A stretch of DNA of 64,000 bases from Micromonospora gifhornensis (GCF_016863515.1 NZ_BOPA01000003.1:124001-188000); one strand, 5' to 3'; numbered from the stretch's first letter, positions 28,751 through 39,684 are shown. The notes: a model not told the origin generated them from the sequence alone. Translations and numbers: made by a program.

Positions 28751-29398
28751 TCACCCCGGCTGGTCGGGCTGGTCACCCGGCTTGTCGGGCTGGTCGCCAG
28801 GTCGGTCGGGGAGCGGGGCGGTGAGGTAGCGCTCGATGGTGGGCGCGATCGCGGCGACCAGGACCTCGGGGTCGGCGGTGGCGATCGGTTCCAGCCGGAT
28901 CACGTGCCGCATCACCGCCAGCCCGACCAGTTGGCTGGCCGTCAGTGACCCGCGTAGCGGCACCTCCGCCGGATCGACGTCGAGGTGGTCGAGGATCGGG
29001 CGCAGCACGTGGATGGTGAGGAACTCGCGCAGCAGCCGGGCGGTCCATTCGTTGCTGACCGCGGAGCGCAGCATGGCGATCCCGGCGGTGCCGGCGGGGG
29101 AGTCCCACACCGAGAGGAAGGTCCGCACGATCCGCTCGCCGAGGCCCGCGCGGTCGCCGGCGAGCACCGCGGGCAGCACCTCGCGGGGGTCGAACGGCGC
29201 CTGCATGGCGGCCAGGAAGAGCTGGTCCTTGCTGCCGAAGTAGTGGTGCACCAGGGCCGGGTCCACTTTGGCGGCGGTGGCGATGGCCCGGATCGTGCTG
29301 CCGTCGTACCCACGCTGCCCGAAGGTGGCCCGGGCCGCGTCGAGGATCGCCTCGCGGGTTGCCGGGTTGCCGGGGCGTCGACCGGTCCGCCGTGCCAT
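28751..29398 (-). CDS. TetR family transcriptional regulator
   Basis: A 215-residue regulator. The N-terminal helix-turn-helix is typical TetR: TREAILDAARATFGQRGYDGSTIRAIATAAKVDPALVHHYFGSKDQLF (about residues 13-60). The C-terminal ligand-binding helices contain a TetR_C-like domain, and the tail repeats D-Q-P-D-K-P-G. It is the third gene of a minus-strand unit behind an ABC ATPase and an ABC-2 permease and probably represses that unit through the palindromes upstream of the ATPase gene. ATG at 29398. Confidence 0.9.
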   Translation of the reverse strand: MARRTGRRPGNPATREAILDAARATFGQRGYDGSTIRAIATAAKVDPALVHHYFGSKDQLFLAAMQAPFDPREVLPAVLAGDRAGLGERIVRTFLSVWDSPAGTAGIAMLRSAVSNEWTARLLREFLTIHVLRPILDHLDVDPAEVPLRGSLTASQLVGLAVMRHVIRLEPIATADPEVLVAAIAPTIERYLTAPLPDRPGDQPDKPGDQPDQPG

Positions 29399-29466
29399 CG
29401 TCCTCCTGTCGCCGGATGCCACGCCGTGTCCGGGCCCGGGCTGACCCGGACGCCCGGACGTGGGTG

Positions 29467-30222
29467 TCAACTGCTGCGTCGTCGCAGGGTGGCCGCGGCG
29501 AGCAGCAGCGCCAGCACCGCCACGGCGGCGACCACGGCCACGTCGCGCCACATCGTCGCGGTCGGCTCGGCGTGCGCCCCCACCTCCTGCAGGGCCTCGA
29601 CGGCGTACGTCAGGGGCAGCGCGTCGCTTACCGCCTGCAACCAGCCGGCCATCTGTTCCCTCGGCACGAACAGCCCGCAGAGCAGCAGCTGCGGCGCGAC
29701 CACGACCGGCATGAACTGTACGGCCTGGAATTCGGTGCGGGCGAAGGCGCTGCACAGCAGCCCGAGCGCGACGGCCAGCACCGCGTTCAACGCGGCGATC
29801 ATGATCACCAGTGCGCTGCTGCCGGCGGTGTGCAGGTCGAAGACCCAGTACGCCACGGCCGAGGCGATGGTGGCCTGTACCGCGCCGGCCAGCCCGAAGG
29901 CGATGCCGTAACCGAAGAGCAGGTCGGCCTTGGCCAGCGGGGTGGTGAGCAGGCGTTCCAGCGTGCCACTGGTCCGCTCGCGGAGCATGGCGATGCTTGT
30001 CACCAGGAACATGATGATGAACGGGAAGAAGCCGAGCATGACAAGTGCGATCCGGTCGAAGGCGGACGGCGTTCCCGGCACACTGGGCTGGTCGGCGTAC
30101 ATGTAGTAGACGAGCGTGAGCAGCACGGTGGGCACCACCACGAGCAGGGCCACCGTACGCCGGTCGTGGCGCAGTTGACGCAGGATGCGCCCGACGGTGG
30201 CGACGAGGATCCGGCTGTTCAT
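29467..30222 (-). CDS. ABC-2 type exporter permease
   Basis: A 251-residue permease with six hydrophobic segments. It starts MNSRILVATVGRILRQLRHDRRTVALL and has the ABC-2 features SIAMLRERTSGTLERLLTTPL (about 80-100) and QLLLCGLFVPREQMAGWL (about 180-197). It works with the ATPase encoded immediately upstream: its ATG overlaps the ATPase TGA by one base (TGATG). Probably a drug or lipid exporter of the DrrAB kind; the substrate is inferred only in general terms. Confidence 0.9.
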   Translation of the reverse strand: MNSRILVATVGRILRQLRHDRRTVALLVVVPTVLLTLVYYMYADQPSVPGTPSAFDRIALVMLGFFPFIIMFLVTSIAMLRERTSGTLERLLTTPLAKADLLFGYGIAFGLAGAVQATIASAVAYWVFDLHTAGSSALVIMIAALNAVLAVALGLLCSAFARTEFQAVQFMPVVVAPQLLLCGLFVPREQMAGWLQAVSDALPLTYAVEALQEVGAHAEPTATMWRDVAVVAAVAVLALLLAAATLRRRSS

Positions 30223-30953
30223 CACGCCTCCCCGGCCTGCGTCGTCTCGGCTGCCCTGATCAGCCGCAGGAACGCCTCGTCGAGGTCGTCCACCCCGGCG
30301 GCGGACCGGACGGCGTCCGGCGTGTCGTCGGCGATCAGCCGTCCGGCGCGGATCAGCAGCAGCCGGTCGCAGCGGGCCGCCTCGTCCATCACGTGACTCG
30401 ACACCAGCAGCGTCGTCCCGGTCGCGGCCAGTTCGTGGAAGCGGGCCCAGAGGTCGGCGCGCAGCACCGGATCCTGACCGACTGTCGGTTCGTCGAGCAC
30501 GATCAACTCCGGAGCACCGATCAGCACGCAGGCCAGTGACGCCCGGCTGCGCTGCCCACCGGAGAGGTTGCCCACCAGTTGTCCTGCCGCCGAGGCCAGA
30601 CCCACGTCGGTCACGGCCCGGTCCGCCTCGGCCGCGCCCCGGCCGTGCAGGGCGGCGAAGTAGCGGGCGTTCTCCCGGACCGTGAGGTCGGCGTAGACGC
30701 TCGGCGCCTGGGTCAGGTAGCCGACCCGGTGCCGCAGACCTGCCGAGCCGGCCGCCTGACCCAGCACGGTCACCGCGCCGGCCGTGATCACCTGCACCCC
30801 GACGATTGCCCGCATCAGGGTGGTCTTGCCGCTGCCGCTCGGCCCGAGCAGCCCGGTGACCGAGCCACCGGGGACGACGGCGTCGATGCCGTCCAGAACT
30901 CGCCGTCCGCCCCGGTCCACGACCAGGCCCCGGACGGCGATCGCGTCGACCAT
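30222..30953 (-). CDS. ABC exporter ATP-binding protein
   Basis: A 243-residue ATPase with Walker A GPSGSGKTT (about residue 36), a Q-loop in VGYLTQAP, signature LSGGQRSRASLACVL (about 133-147), Walker B LIVLDEPTVGQD, and the switch SSHVMDEA. All catalytic residues are intact. It energises the ABC-2 permease with which it overlaps. I chose the ATG at 30953 (MVDAIAVRGLVV), because an in-frame ATG at 31088 would run through the palindromic operator. First gene of the operon ATPase-permease-TetR. Confidence 0.91.
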   Translation of the reverse strand: MVDAIAVRGLVVDRGGRRVLDGIDAVVPGGSVTGLLGPSGSGKTTLMRAIVGVQVITAGAVTVLGQAAGSAGLRHRVGYLTQAPSVYADLTVRENARYFAALHGRGAAEADRAVTDVGLASAAGQLVGNLSGGQRSRASLACVLIGAPELIVLDEPTVGQDPVLRADLWARFHELAATGTTLLVSSHVMDEAARCDRLLLIRAGRLIADDTPDAVRSAAGVDDLDEAFLRLIRAAETTQAGEA

Positions 30954-30975
30954 CGTCCACCTCCGCACGAACTCA

Positions 30976-31002
30976 TCAACTGTTGAAATCAACGCTAGTT
31001 GA
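30976..31002. promoter_or_regulatory. Nested TCAAC/GTTGA palindromes, operator candidate
   Basis: TCAACTGTTGA (30976-30986) and TCAACGCTAGTTGA (30989-31002) are two perfect inverted repeats of the same half-site with 1- and 4-base spacers. They are unusually AT-rich for this DNA and lie 23-49 bases upstream of the ATPase gene. TetR proteins bind such sites, and the regulator is encoded last in this operon. Confidence 0.65.
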
Positions 31003-31117
31003 ATTAGTTGGACCCGGAAAGAGTGGGGACTGATAGCACGGGCAACTAATGATGTAACGGACACTGAGTCCGTCATCGGACATTGCACCTAGATCGGACC
31101 TGCGGCAGGATGGCGCA

Positions 31118-32479
31118 GTGGATCACGCTCCGTCATCGGACAGTCGATTCTTCGACGACTGGACCGCACGGCTGCGGGCGAGCGCCGACCGACCCGTGGT
31201 GGGCATTCTGCTCCGCGGCAGCCACGCCCGTCGGGCCGCTACCGCCCACAGCGACGTCGACGTCGACGTCCTGGTCGGCGGTGGTGCGCCGTACGCGGCC
31301 CGCCGGGCCTACATCGCGGAGCATTCCGGCCGGCTGACCCATGTCTCGGTCGCGGCTCGGGACATCCGCTCGTGGGTGACCCGACTGGGCGAACCGGCCG
31401 ACTGGGCGTTCGGCCTGCCCGTGACGGCCCCCGCCCGGCTGCTGTGGGCGGATCCGCGCTGGCGGGCCCGCATCGATCTGCCGGTGCTCTGCCAGCCGGC
31501 CGACGAGCCACGGCTGGAGGAACTGATCGCCAGCCTCGGCAAGGTGGCCGCGGCCCGGGACGCCGACGACCGGCTCGGGGTCCGGCTCGCCGCCGCCGAC
31601 CTGGCGCGGCTCTGCCCCTCGGTGCTGCGACTGGCCAACCCCTCCGTCCGGGTGGTGTCCCGCCGGTTGGCGTTCGCCGCCGCGCTCGACCTGCCGGTGG
31701 CGCCCGCCGGCTACCGCGAGGCCATGCTGCGCTGTCTCGGGTTGCGGCCCGGCTCGACCCGCCAACTGTGGGCGGCCGCGGCCCGGCTGGTGACCGGCAT
31801 CCTCCCGTTGATCCGCCCGTACGCCGCCGAGGTGGCGGAGGTCGGCGGCGCGGACCTCGCCGCCGCCCTGCTCGACGGCCGGCTGGATCGTTACGTGGCC
31901 CAGCTGGGTCACCCCGCGGTCCCACCCCAGCACACCGGCCAGGAGGCCGCCGCCCTGCCGCCGCCGGGTCGCGAGTCGACCGGGGCGGTGCCGTCCGACG
32001 GTCGGGAGGCCGCTGGGGTACCCGCGCCGCGTGCGGAACAATGGCTAACTGTGCCCGTACCTGACGCGCCGGTGACCGGCGCCCACCGCGAAGAGTCGCC
32101 CCCGCCCGGCGGCCCGGACCGGCCGTCCCGGCTCGATCCGGCGATCGCCGCCCGGCTGCGCCGGACCCCCGACGGCCTGGTGGCCGCCGTGGTCCGTCAG
32201 CACGACAGCGGTGAGGTGCTGATGGTCGCCTGGATGGACGACGAGGCCCTGCACCGCACCCTGACCACCGGCCGGGCCACCTACTGGTCGCGCAGTCGCC
32301 GGGAGTACTGGGTCAAGGGCGCCACCTCGGGCCACCACCAGTACGTCCGCTCCGTCGCGCTGGACTGTGACGGCGATGCCGTGCTGGTCAGCGTCGACCA
32401 GGTGGGTGCCGCCTGCCACACCGGGCAGCGCACCTGCTTCCACACCGAGCTTCCGGTCACCGGCGAGGTGACCTCGTGA
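31118..32479 (+). CDS. Nucleotidyltransferase-HisI in-frame fusion
   Basis: A 453-residue frame combining two unrelated domains. Residues 1-280 are an antitoxin- or aminoglycoside-type nucleotidyltransferase: [18 protein letters not shown] with G34-S35 and acidic residues D46, D48 and D50, then a helical region. After a Pro/Gly/Glu-rich linker, residues from about 312 are a complete phosphoribosyl-AMP cyclohydrolase, with [35 protein letters not shown] and [12 protein letters not shown]. No stop separates them. Either this is a true fusion or hisI starts internally at GTG 32051. The stop overlaps trpE (GTGA). The ATG at 31118 lies in the second copy of a 60-bp-spaced direct repeat. Confidence 0.75.
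   Translation: MDHAPSSDSRFFDDWTARLRASADRPVVGILLRGSHARRAATAHSDVDVDVLVGGGAPYAARRAYIAEHSGRLTHVSVAARDIRSWVTRLGEPADWAFGLPVTAPARLLWADPRWRARIDLPVLCQPADEPRLEELIASLGKVAAARDADDRLGVRLAAADLARLCPSVLRLANPSVRVVSRRLAFAAALDLPVAPAGYREAMLRCLGLRPGSTRQLWAAAARLVTGILPLIRPYAAEVAEVGGADLAAALLDGRLDRYVAQLGHPAVPPQHTGQEAAALPPPGRESTGAVPSDGREAAGVPAPRAEQWLTVPVPDAPVTGAHREESPPPGGPDRPSRLDPAIAARLRRTPDGLVAAVVRQHDSGEVLMVAWMDDEALHRTLTTGRATYWSRSRREYWVKGATSGHHQYVRSVALDCDGDAVLVSVDQVGAACHTGQRTCFHTELPVTGEVTS
32051..32479 (+). CDS. hisI: Phosphoribosyl-AMP cyclohydrolase (alternative internal start)
   Basis: If translated separately, HisI is 142 residues from the GTG at 32051 ([15 protein letters not shown]). It hydrolyses the purine ring of PR-AMP, the third histidine step. 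Zinc and magnesium ligands are intact: two Asp in [16 protein letters not shown] and Cys residues in [11 protein letters not shown]. Upstream of the GTG only a weak GGAAC resembles a ribosome-binding site, which leaves the fusion model open. Gene separation is usual in actinobacteria, with hisI just before trpE, as here. There is no HisE domain. Confidence 0.8.
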   Translation: MPVPDAPVTGAHREESPPPGGPDRPSRLDPAIAARLRRTPDGLVAAVVRQHDSGEVLMVAWMDDEALHRTLTTGRATYWSRSRREYWVKGATSGHHQYVRSVALDCDGDAVLVSVDQVGAACHTGQRTCFHTELPVTGEVTS

Positions 32480-34029
32480 CCGACGGCCGGGTGAGCCCGG
32501 ACGAGACCACCTTCACCGAACTGGCGGCCCGCTGGCGGGTGGTGCCGGTGACCCGCCGGCTGCTCGCCGACGCGGAGACTCCGGTCGGGGTCTACCGCAA
32601 GCTCGCCGGTGGCCCCGGCACCTTCCTGCTCGAGTCCGCCGAGCAGGGTGTCGGCTCGGCGGGGCTGGCCTGGGCCCGGTACTCCTTCGTCGGCGTACGC
32701 AGCAGTGCCACCCTTGTCGAACGCGACGGCGCGGCGGCCTGGCTCGGCACGCCCCCGGCCGGCCTGCCGACCACCGGCGACCCCGTCGAGGTGCTGCGAG
32801 CCACGGTGGCCGCGCTGGCCGGCCCGCCCGGCGACCCGCAGGGTGGGATGCCGCCGTTGACCGGGGGCATGGTGGGCTACCTCGGCTACGACCTGATCCG
32901 GCGGTTCGAGCGGCTGCCCGCGCTCACCGAGGACGACCTGGCCGTACCCGAGCTGGGCATGATGCTCGCCACCGACCTGGTGGTGCTCGACCACTTCGAC
33001 GGCTCGGCGATCCTGGTCGCCAACGCGATCCTGCCGCCGCAGGACGAGCCGGGCCGCGAAGCGCTCGTCGCCGCCGCGTACCACCACGCGGTGGGCCGGC
33101 TGGACGCGATGACCACCGCGCTGTCGCGGCCCATCCCGCCGATGGTCTCCACGGTGCACCGCCCACCCGTCGGCGAGGTGCGCAGCCGTACCCCCGACGG
33201 CGGCTACCCCAAGGCGGTCGAGGCGGCCAAGGAGGCGATCCGGGCCGGCGAGTGCTTCCAGATCGTGCTGGCCCAACGCTTCGAGCGGGACACCGCCGCC
33301 GACCCGCTGGACGTCTACCGGGTGCTGCGCACCACAAACCCCAGCCCCTACATGTACCTGCTGCGCTTCGACGACTTCGACATCGTCGGGTCGTCGCCCG
33401 AGGCGCACCTGAAGGTGACGATCGAGGACAGCGGCGAGCGGCGTGCCCTGCTGCACCCGATCGCCGGTACCCGCCCGCGCGGCGCGACCCCGGAGGCCGA
33501 CGCCCGTCTCGCCGCCGAACTGCTCGCCGACCCGAAGGAACGGGCCGAGCACGTCATGCTCGTCGACCTGGGCCGCAACGACCTGGGTCGAGTCTGCCGG
33601 CCCGGCACCGTCGAGGTGCCGGAGTTCGCCACCATCGAGCGGTACAGCCACGTCATGCACATCGTCTCGACCGTGGTCGGCACCCTGCGCGAGGACCGCA
33701 CGGCCTTCGACGCGCTGGCCGCGACGTTCCCGGCGGGCACCCTCTCCGGTGCCCCCAAGGTGCGCGCCATGGAGATCATCGAGGAACTCGAACCGGTACG
33801 CCGTGGCCTCTACGGCGGCACGGTCGGCTACTTCGGCTTCGGCGGCGACCTCGACATGGCCATCGCGATCCGGACCGCCCTGATGCGCGCCGGACGCGCC
33901 TACGTCCAAGCCGGTGCCGGGGTGGTGGCCGACTCCGACCCGGCCGCCGAGGACCAGGAGACCCGCAACAAGGCCGCCGCGGTGCTGGCAGCCATCGCCG
34001 CCGCCGAAACCCTGAGAGCGGCCCGATGA
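32476..34029 (+). CDS. trpE: Anthranilate synthase component I
   Basis: A 517-residue chorismate-utilising enzyme that makes anthranilate with TrpG. The N-terminal domain has the feedback Trp-binding LLES and [16 protein letters not shown] motifs (about residues 40-145). The catalytic domain has [19 protein letters not shown], the [12 protein letters not shown] block, [34 protein letters not shown] and [15 protein letters not shown]. The GTG at 32476 overlaps the preceding stop (GTGA). TrpG is not in the window. Confidence 0.96.
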   Translation: MTDGRVSPDETTFTELAARWRVVPVTRRLLADAETPVGVYRKLAGGPGTFLLESAEQGVGSAGLAWARYSFVGVRSSATLVERDGAAAWLGTPPAGLPTTGDPVEVLRATVAALAGPPGDPQGGMPPLTGGMVGYLGYDLIRRFERLPALTEDDLAVPELGMMLATDLVVLDHFDGSAILVANAILPPQDEPGREALVAAAYHHAVGRLDAMTTALSRPIPPMVSTVHRPPVGEVRSRTPDGGYPKAVEAAKEAIRAGECFQIVLAQRFERDTAADPLDVYRVLRTTNPSPYMYLLRFDDFDIVGSSPEAHLKVTIEDSGERRALLHPIAGTRPRGATPEADARLAAELLADPKERAEHVMLVDLGRNDLGRVCRPGTVEVPEFATIERYSHVMHIVSTVVGTLREDRTAFDALAATFPAGTLSGAPKVRAMEIIEELEPVRRGLYGGTVGYFGFGGDLDMAIAIRTALMRAGRAYVQAGAGVVADSDPAAEDQETRNKAAAVLAAIAAAETLRAAR

Positions 34030-34553
34030 CCGCCCGGCGTGAGTTGGCGTACGCCGTGCTGCTCTGCCTGGCGGGTGCGGGGCTGGCGCTCTGGGCGGTG
34101 ACCCGCACCTGGGTGCTGGACTCCACCACGTCGTCTGCCCTCGACGAAGGGGGTACCGGCGCGCAACTGCTGCCCTGGCTGCCGGCGCTCGCCCTGGTGG
34201 GACTGGCCGGCGGGGGTGCGGTGCTGGCCACCGGAGGTTGGCTGCGCCGGGTGCTCGGTGCGCTGCTGGCGCTGTTCGGCCTCGCCCTGGCCGGCGGCGG
34301 TGGCTACGGGCTGCTGGCGGACCTCGGCGACCAGGTCAGTTCGCAGTGGCCCGCGCTCACCCTGCTCGGTGGCCTGATGGCGGCGGCCGGCGGGGCGTTG
34401 ACCGCGCTGCACGGAAACCGTTGGCCGGCGATGAGCGCCCGGTATGAACGCCGATCGCGGCGTGACGCCGACACGTCCGGCCCCATCCAGGGCGCCGGCA
34501 CCGTGGAAGCCTGGGAAGCACTCGACCGGGGCGAAGACCCCACAGTGCGCTGA
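34026..34553 (+). CDS. Trp-operon-associated membrane protein (TIGR02234)
   Basis: A 175-residue membrane protein with four hydrophobic segments (about 8-25, 47-70, 75-97, 105-128) and a polar tail ending EALDRGEDPTVR. It matches the actinobacterial Trp biosynthesis-associated membrane protein family in position and topology: RRELAYAVLLCLAGAGLALWAVTR at the N-terminus is typical. The ATG at 34026 overlaps the trpE stop (ATGA). Its role is unknown; family position suggests a link to tryptophan synthesis or transport. Confidence 0.85.
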   Translation: MTARRELAYAVLLCLAGAGLALWAVTRTWVLDSTTSSALDEGGTGAQLLPWLPALALVGLAGGGAVLATGGWLRRVLGALLALFGLALAGGGGYGLLADLGDQVSSQWPALTLLGGLMAAAGGALTALHGNRWPAMSARYERRSRRDADTSGPIQGAGTVEAWEALDRGEDPTVR

Positions 34554-34620
34554 GCTCTGCGTCGGACCGGAGGCTGGTGAGTTCGGCGACCTGCTGAGCG
34601 GCGGGGTGCGGCCGGGCTTG

Positions 34621-34872
34621 TCAGCTGACGGGTTGGCGGTCGCGGGTGCGGGCGGCGGCCAGCTCGGCGACCAGTTGGTTCAGGGCGGCGCGCTGGTCGG
34701 CGCGGGCGCGGTCGGCGCAGATGGCTTCCCAGGCGTTGCCCTGTGCGGTCCGGATCCGGGTCGGACCGACCACGGCGCGCTCGACCGTGTGGACGACACC
34801 GACGGCGAGCGACGCGACGGTACGGGAGATGGTGGTGAGTCCGATGGTCTGCTGCCGCGCGGAGGAACTCAT
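34621..34872 (-). CDS. Small hypothetical protein
   Basis: An 83-residue protein convergent with the Trp-associated gene. It has a short hydrophobic stretch (about residues 8-28, ISRTVASLAVGVVHTVERAVV) and an Arg/Ala-rich helical half. The ATG at 34872 lies just after GGGG on the minus strand; an ATG at 34917 would add fifteen residues. No family recognised. Codon use and the absence of internal stops make it plausible, but it could be spurious. Confidence 0.5.
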   Translation of the reverse strand: MSSSARQQTIGLTTISRTVASLAVGVVHTVERAVVGPTRIRTAQGNAWEAICADRARADQRAALNQLVAELAAARTRDRQPVS

Positions 34873-35109
34873 GAGAACCCCGAAGAGATCGTCGTGGTGG
34901 AGGGGCAAGCGCGTCATTGAGTTTGCCCGAGAACGATGCTGCGCGGCTCACGTTTCGTAGTGATGACTGCAACGTCAACTCTGCGGTAGTGGTCCTGACC
35001 AGGCAAAGGGTCGTTCGTCCTTGAGCTAGCTCACAGCATCGACGACTGTCGTGGTGGGTCGTGGGTTCGCGCCGACCAAGCTCGCGCATGGGTGTCTGTC
35101 GATGGGGCG

Positions 35110-35124
35110 GTGACGTAGAGTCAC
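35110..35124. promoter_or_regulatory. GTGAC-N5-GTCAC inverted repeat upstream of trpC
   Basis: GTGAC (35110-35114) and GTCAC (35120-35124) flank GTAGA, with TAGAGT forming a possible -10 element. It is the only structured signal in the 378-base gap 34873-35250 between the small minus gene and trpC. The rest of that gap shows no gene and no tandem-Trp leader peptide. Confidence 0.35.
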
Positions 35125-35250
35125 GGTACGTTTGCGCAAGTCGGCCATTATGCCCGAGCCATTTCGTGAGGAGCGCCATACCCCCGGCGGGCGGTGCCTG
35201 GCAGTGCCCCCTAGCATCGGCCCATGACACCCGGAGAGGGGAGTCCGTTG

Positions 35251-36117
35251 GTGACTGCTGAGCATGCGCACGCGGAGGGGGACGAAGCCGGTTCGTCGGC
35301 CGCCCCGACAAGCGTGCTCGACGAGATCCTGGCCGGCGTCCGCGAGGACGTGGCCCGGCGGCAGGAGCAGGTTCCGCTGGAGCGGATCCGCGAACTCGCC
35401 GCCGCCGCCCCACCGCCGTTGGACGCGTACGCGGCCCTGCGTCGGCCGGGCGTCGCCGTCATCGCCGAGGTGAAGCGCTCATCGCCGTCCAAGGGCCAGT
35501 TGGCGGAGATCGCCGACCCGGCCGAGCTGGCCGGCGAGTACGCCGCCGGTGGGGCCCGGGCGATCAGTGTGCTCACCGAGGGGCGCTGGTTCGGTGGCTC
35601 GCTGGACGACCTCGCCTCGGTGCGCGCCGCGGTGAACGTCCCGGTGCTCCGTAAGGACTTCGTGGTCTCCAGCTACCAGGTGCACGAGGCCCGTGCGCAC
35701 GGCGCTGACCTGGTGCTGCTGATCGTCGCCGCGCTGGAGCAGAACGTGCTTGTCGGCCTGCTGGAGCGGATCGAGTCGCTGGGCATGACCGCGCTGGTCG
35801 AGGTGCACGACGAGGAGGAGGCCGACCGGGCTCTGGAGGCCGGTGCGCAGGTGATCGGCGTCAACGCCCGCGACCTGCGTACCTTGGAGGTCGACCGGTC
35901 GGTGTTCGAGCGGATCGCACCGGGGCTGCCGAGCAGCGTCGTCAAGATCGCCGAGTCCGGCGTACGCGGTCCGCACGACCTGATCCGGTACGCCTCCGCG
36001 GGTGCCGACGCGGTCCTCGTCGGCGAGGGCCTGGTCACCAAGAAGAGTCCCCGCGAGGCGGTGGCCGAACTGGTCAACGCCGGAAACCACCCGGCCACGC
36101 CCCGCCCGGTGCGCTGA
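35251..36117 (+). CDS. trpC: Indole-3-glycerol phosphate synthase
   Basis: A 288-residue TIM-barrel enzyme converting CdRP to indole-glycerol phosphate. After a polar N-terminal extension of about twenty residues it has [30 protein letters not shown] with the catalytic Lys, [13 protein letters not shown] with the second Lys, [26 protein letters not shown] and [12 protein letters not shown]. It is separate from TrpF, as usual in actinobacteria. The GTG at 35251 follows GGAGAGGGGAG by seven bases and is preferred to the ATG at 35224, which has no ribosome-binding site. It heads the trpC-trpB-trpA run. Confidence 0.95.
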   Translation: MTAEHAHAEGDEAGSSAAPTSVLDEILAGVREDVARRQEQVPLERIRELAAAAPPPLDAYAALRRPGVAVIAEVKRSSPSKGQLAEIADPAELAGEYAAGGARAISVLTEGRWFGGSLDDLASVRAAVNVPVLRKDFVVSSYQVHEARAHGADLVLLIVAALEQNVLVGLLERIESLGMTALVEVHDEEEADRALEAGAQVIGVNARDLRTLEVDRSVFERIAPGLPSSVVKIAESGVRGPHDLIRYASAGADAVLVGEGLVTKKSPREAVAELVNAGNHPATPRPVR

Positions 36118-36154
36118 CGTCGTACCGGTTGTCCTTCGAGGGAGAGGTTCCCCG

Positions 36155-37410
<1,256 letters not shown>

Positions 37411-37414
<4 letters not shown>

Positions 37415-38226
37415 GCGAGCAGAGCCGGATCGGGGTGGTCTTCGACAAGGCGCGGGCGGAGGGCCGGGCGGTGCTGATCGGCTGCATGCCGGCCGGGTTC
37501 CCCACCGTCGAGGGCAGCATCACGGCGATGAAGGCGATGGTGGCGGCCGGGGTCGACGTGATCGAGCTGGAGATCCCGTACTCCGACCCGGTGATGGACG
37601 GCCCGGTCATCCAGCGGGCCAGCGACATCGCCCTGGCCGGGGGCGTACGCACCCGGGACGCGTTGCGGATCATCGAGGAGGTCACGGCCACCGGCGCGCC
37701 GGTGGTCACGATGACCTACTGGAACCCGATCGAGCAGTACGGCGTGGACGCGTTCGCCCGGGATCTCGCCTCGGCCGGTGGCACCGGACTGATCACGCCC
37801 GACCTGATTCCCGAGGAGGCTGGCGAGTGGCTGGCCGCCTCGGACGCCCACGGGCTGGACCGTACGTTCCTGGTCGCGCCCTCGTCGACGGACGAGCGAT
37901 TGGCGATGACTGTCGAACACTGCCGCGGTTTCGTCTACGCCACCGCGCTGATGGGGGTTACCGGGGCCCGTACGCAGACCTCCGAGGCGGCGCCCGTGCT
38001 GGTGTCCCGGGTCCGCAAGGTGACCGACCTGCCCGTCGGCGTCGGCCTCGGGGTCGGCACCGGCGCCCAGGCGGCCACCGTCGCCGGCTACGCCGACGGC
38101 GTGATCGTCGGCAGCGCCCTGATCCGCTGCCTCCTCGACACCCCCGACGAACCCACCGCCCTCACGGCCCTCACCACCCTCACCACCGCCCTGTCCACCG
38201 GCGTCCGCCACCCCACCACCCCCTAG
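37411..38226 (+). CDS. trpA: Tryptophan synthase alpha chain
   Basis: A 271-residue TIM-barrel subunit that cleaves indole-glycerol phosphate. It has the catalytic Glu in [19 protein letters not shown] and a downstream catalytic Asp, [36 protein letters not shown] and [12 protein letters not shown]. The ATG at 37411 overlaps the trpB stop. The last about twenty residues are Thr/Leu repeats in a very C-rich stretch that continues past the stop into the palindrome at 38247, as in two other genes here. Confidence 0.96.
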
Positions 38227-38246
38227 CCCCGCCCCCCTTTTCCCGC

Positions 38247-38316
38247 CGATCATGCACTTTTGGTCGCCCTTATGCCTGGAATGTCAGGGTTTGTAGGGGC
38301 GGGAAGTGCAAGATCG
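38247..38316. repeat. GATCA-type palindrome after trpA
   Basis: CGATCATGCACTT (38247-38259) and AAGTGCAAGATCG (38304-38316) pair with one mismatch across 44 bases. It lies just after the C-rich end of trpA, the same arrangement as at 4328-4382 and 40925-41273. The 57 bases after it are strongly G-rich on the plus strand, before lgt. Confidence 0.7.
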
Positions 38317-38399
38317 CGGGGAGTGGGGGTGGGTGTAGGGGTGGTCGCGGTGGTGGGCCGGGGTGACGGTGGAGGGGTTGGCAGCGGTAGGGTGCGCGC

Positions 38400-39671
38400 G
38401 TGAGTCTCGCCTCGCCGACGTACCTTGCCGCCATCCCCAGCCCGAGCACCGCCGTGTGGCACCTCGGGCCGATACCCCTGCGGGCGTACGCGCTGTGCAT
38501 CATCGCCGGCATCGTGGTGGCCTGCTGGGTCACCGACCGGCGACTGCGCCAGCGTGGGGTCGCTCCCGGCGCGGTGCTGGACATCGCCCTGTGGGCGGTG
38601 CCGGCCGGCATCATCGGCGCCCGGATCTACCATGTGATCACCTCACCCGCGGCGTACTTCGGCACCGGCGGTGACCCGATCAAGGTCTTCTACATCCACG
38701 AGGGTGGGCTCGGGATCTGGGGGGCGGTCGCCGGTGGCGCGGTCGGCGCCTGGCTCGCCGCCCGGCAGTTGGGCATCCCCTTCGCGGTGGTCGCCGACGC
38801 GCTGGCACCCGGCCTGCCCCTGGCGCAGGCGGTCGGCCGGCTCGGCAACTGGTTCAACAACGAGCTCTACGGCAGTCGGACCGACCTGCCGTGGGGCCTG
38901 GAGATCCACCGGATGGACGGCGGGCAGGCGCTGCGCGACGAGGCGGGCCGGCCGATCCTTGAGGAAGGGCTCTACCACCCGACCTTCGCCTACGAGGCGC
39001 TGTGGAACGTCGGCGTCGCGGCGCTTGTCTTCTTCCTCGACCGCAAGCTGCGGCTCGGCCGAGGCCGGGCGTTCGCGCTGTACGTCATGGGCTACACCGC
39101 CGGCCGCTTCTGGATCGAGATGATGCGTACCGACGAGGCGAACACCATCCTCGGCGTACGCCTCAACGTCTGGACCGCCGCGCTGGTCTTCCTCGGCGCG
39201 CTGGCGTACTTCCTGCTGGTCCGCGGCCCGCGCCAGTACCTGATCCCGATCGGTGCTTCCGCCGCCACCTCGACGGCGGCCTCCGACGTCTCCCAGGTGG
39301 ACCTCTCCGCCCGGCAGGCGGGCGAGCAGCCGGCCGCGCCGGACGGCTACCGGGTGGTCAGCGAGGAGCAGTTCCGCCACTGGCAGGAGACCGGCGAGGC
39401 GCCACCCGAGCACACCGGCACCGACGATCCCGCAACGGGCACCACCGGTGCTTCCGTAACGGGCACCACCACCGGCGTCGCCGGAACGGGCACCACCGCG
39501 ACCGGCGCTTCCGGGACGGGCACCACCGCGAGCGGCGACGCCGTGACGGGTGAGTCGGTGACCGCCGCAGGCCGGTCCGACGATGCGGCAACGGCCGAGG
39601 AACGGCCAGGCGACGCGGCCACCGACGGCGGTGCGGCCGCCTCGGCTCGGCCCGCCGAGCGCGACAGCTGA
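38400..39671 (+). CDS. lgt: Prolipoprotein diacylglyceryl transferase
   Basis: A 423-residue membrane enzyme that adds diacylglycerol to the lipobox Cys of prolipoproteins, the step before LspA at 5.1 kb. Seven hydrophobic segments lie in about 1-275; landmarks are WVTDRRLRQRG, IHEGGLGIWGAVAGG, the signature QAVGRLGNWFNNELYG (about residues 140-155) and YHPTFAYEALWN. Residues about 285-423 are a long low-complexity tail with repeats of T-G-T-T-x-A-S-G. Such extensions are common in actinomycete Lgt. GTG at 38400. Confidence 0.95.
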   Translation: MSLASPTYLAAIPSPSTAVWHLGPIPLRAYALCIIAGIVVACWVTDRRLRQRGVAPGAVLDIALWAVPAGIIGARIYHVITSPAAYFGTGGDPIKVFYIHEGGLGIWGAVAGGAVGAWLAARQLGIPFAVVADALAPGLPLAQAVGRLGNWFNNELYGSRTDLPWGLEIHRMDGGQALRDEAGRPILEEGLYHPTFAYEALWNVGVAALVFFLDRKLRLGRGRAFALYVMGYTAGRFWIEMMRTDEANTILGVRLNVWTAALVFLGALAYFLLVRGPRQYLIPIGASAATSTAASDVSQVDLSARQAGEQPAAPDGYRVVSEEQFRHWQETGEAPPEHTGTDDPATGTTGASVTGTTTGVAGTGTTATGASGTGTTASGDAVTGESVTAAGRSDDAATAEERPGDAATDGGAAASARPAERDS

Positions 39672-39684
39672 ACGAGGGGGCGGT

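Noticed and set aside
34873..35250. A tryptophan leader peptide or attenuator before trpC
   Set aside because: No short frame with clustered Trp codons is present; only a GTGAC/GTCAC inverted repeat was found.
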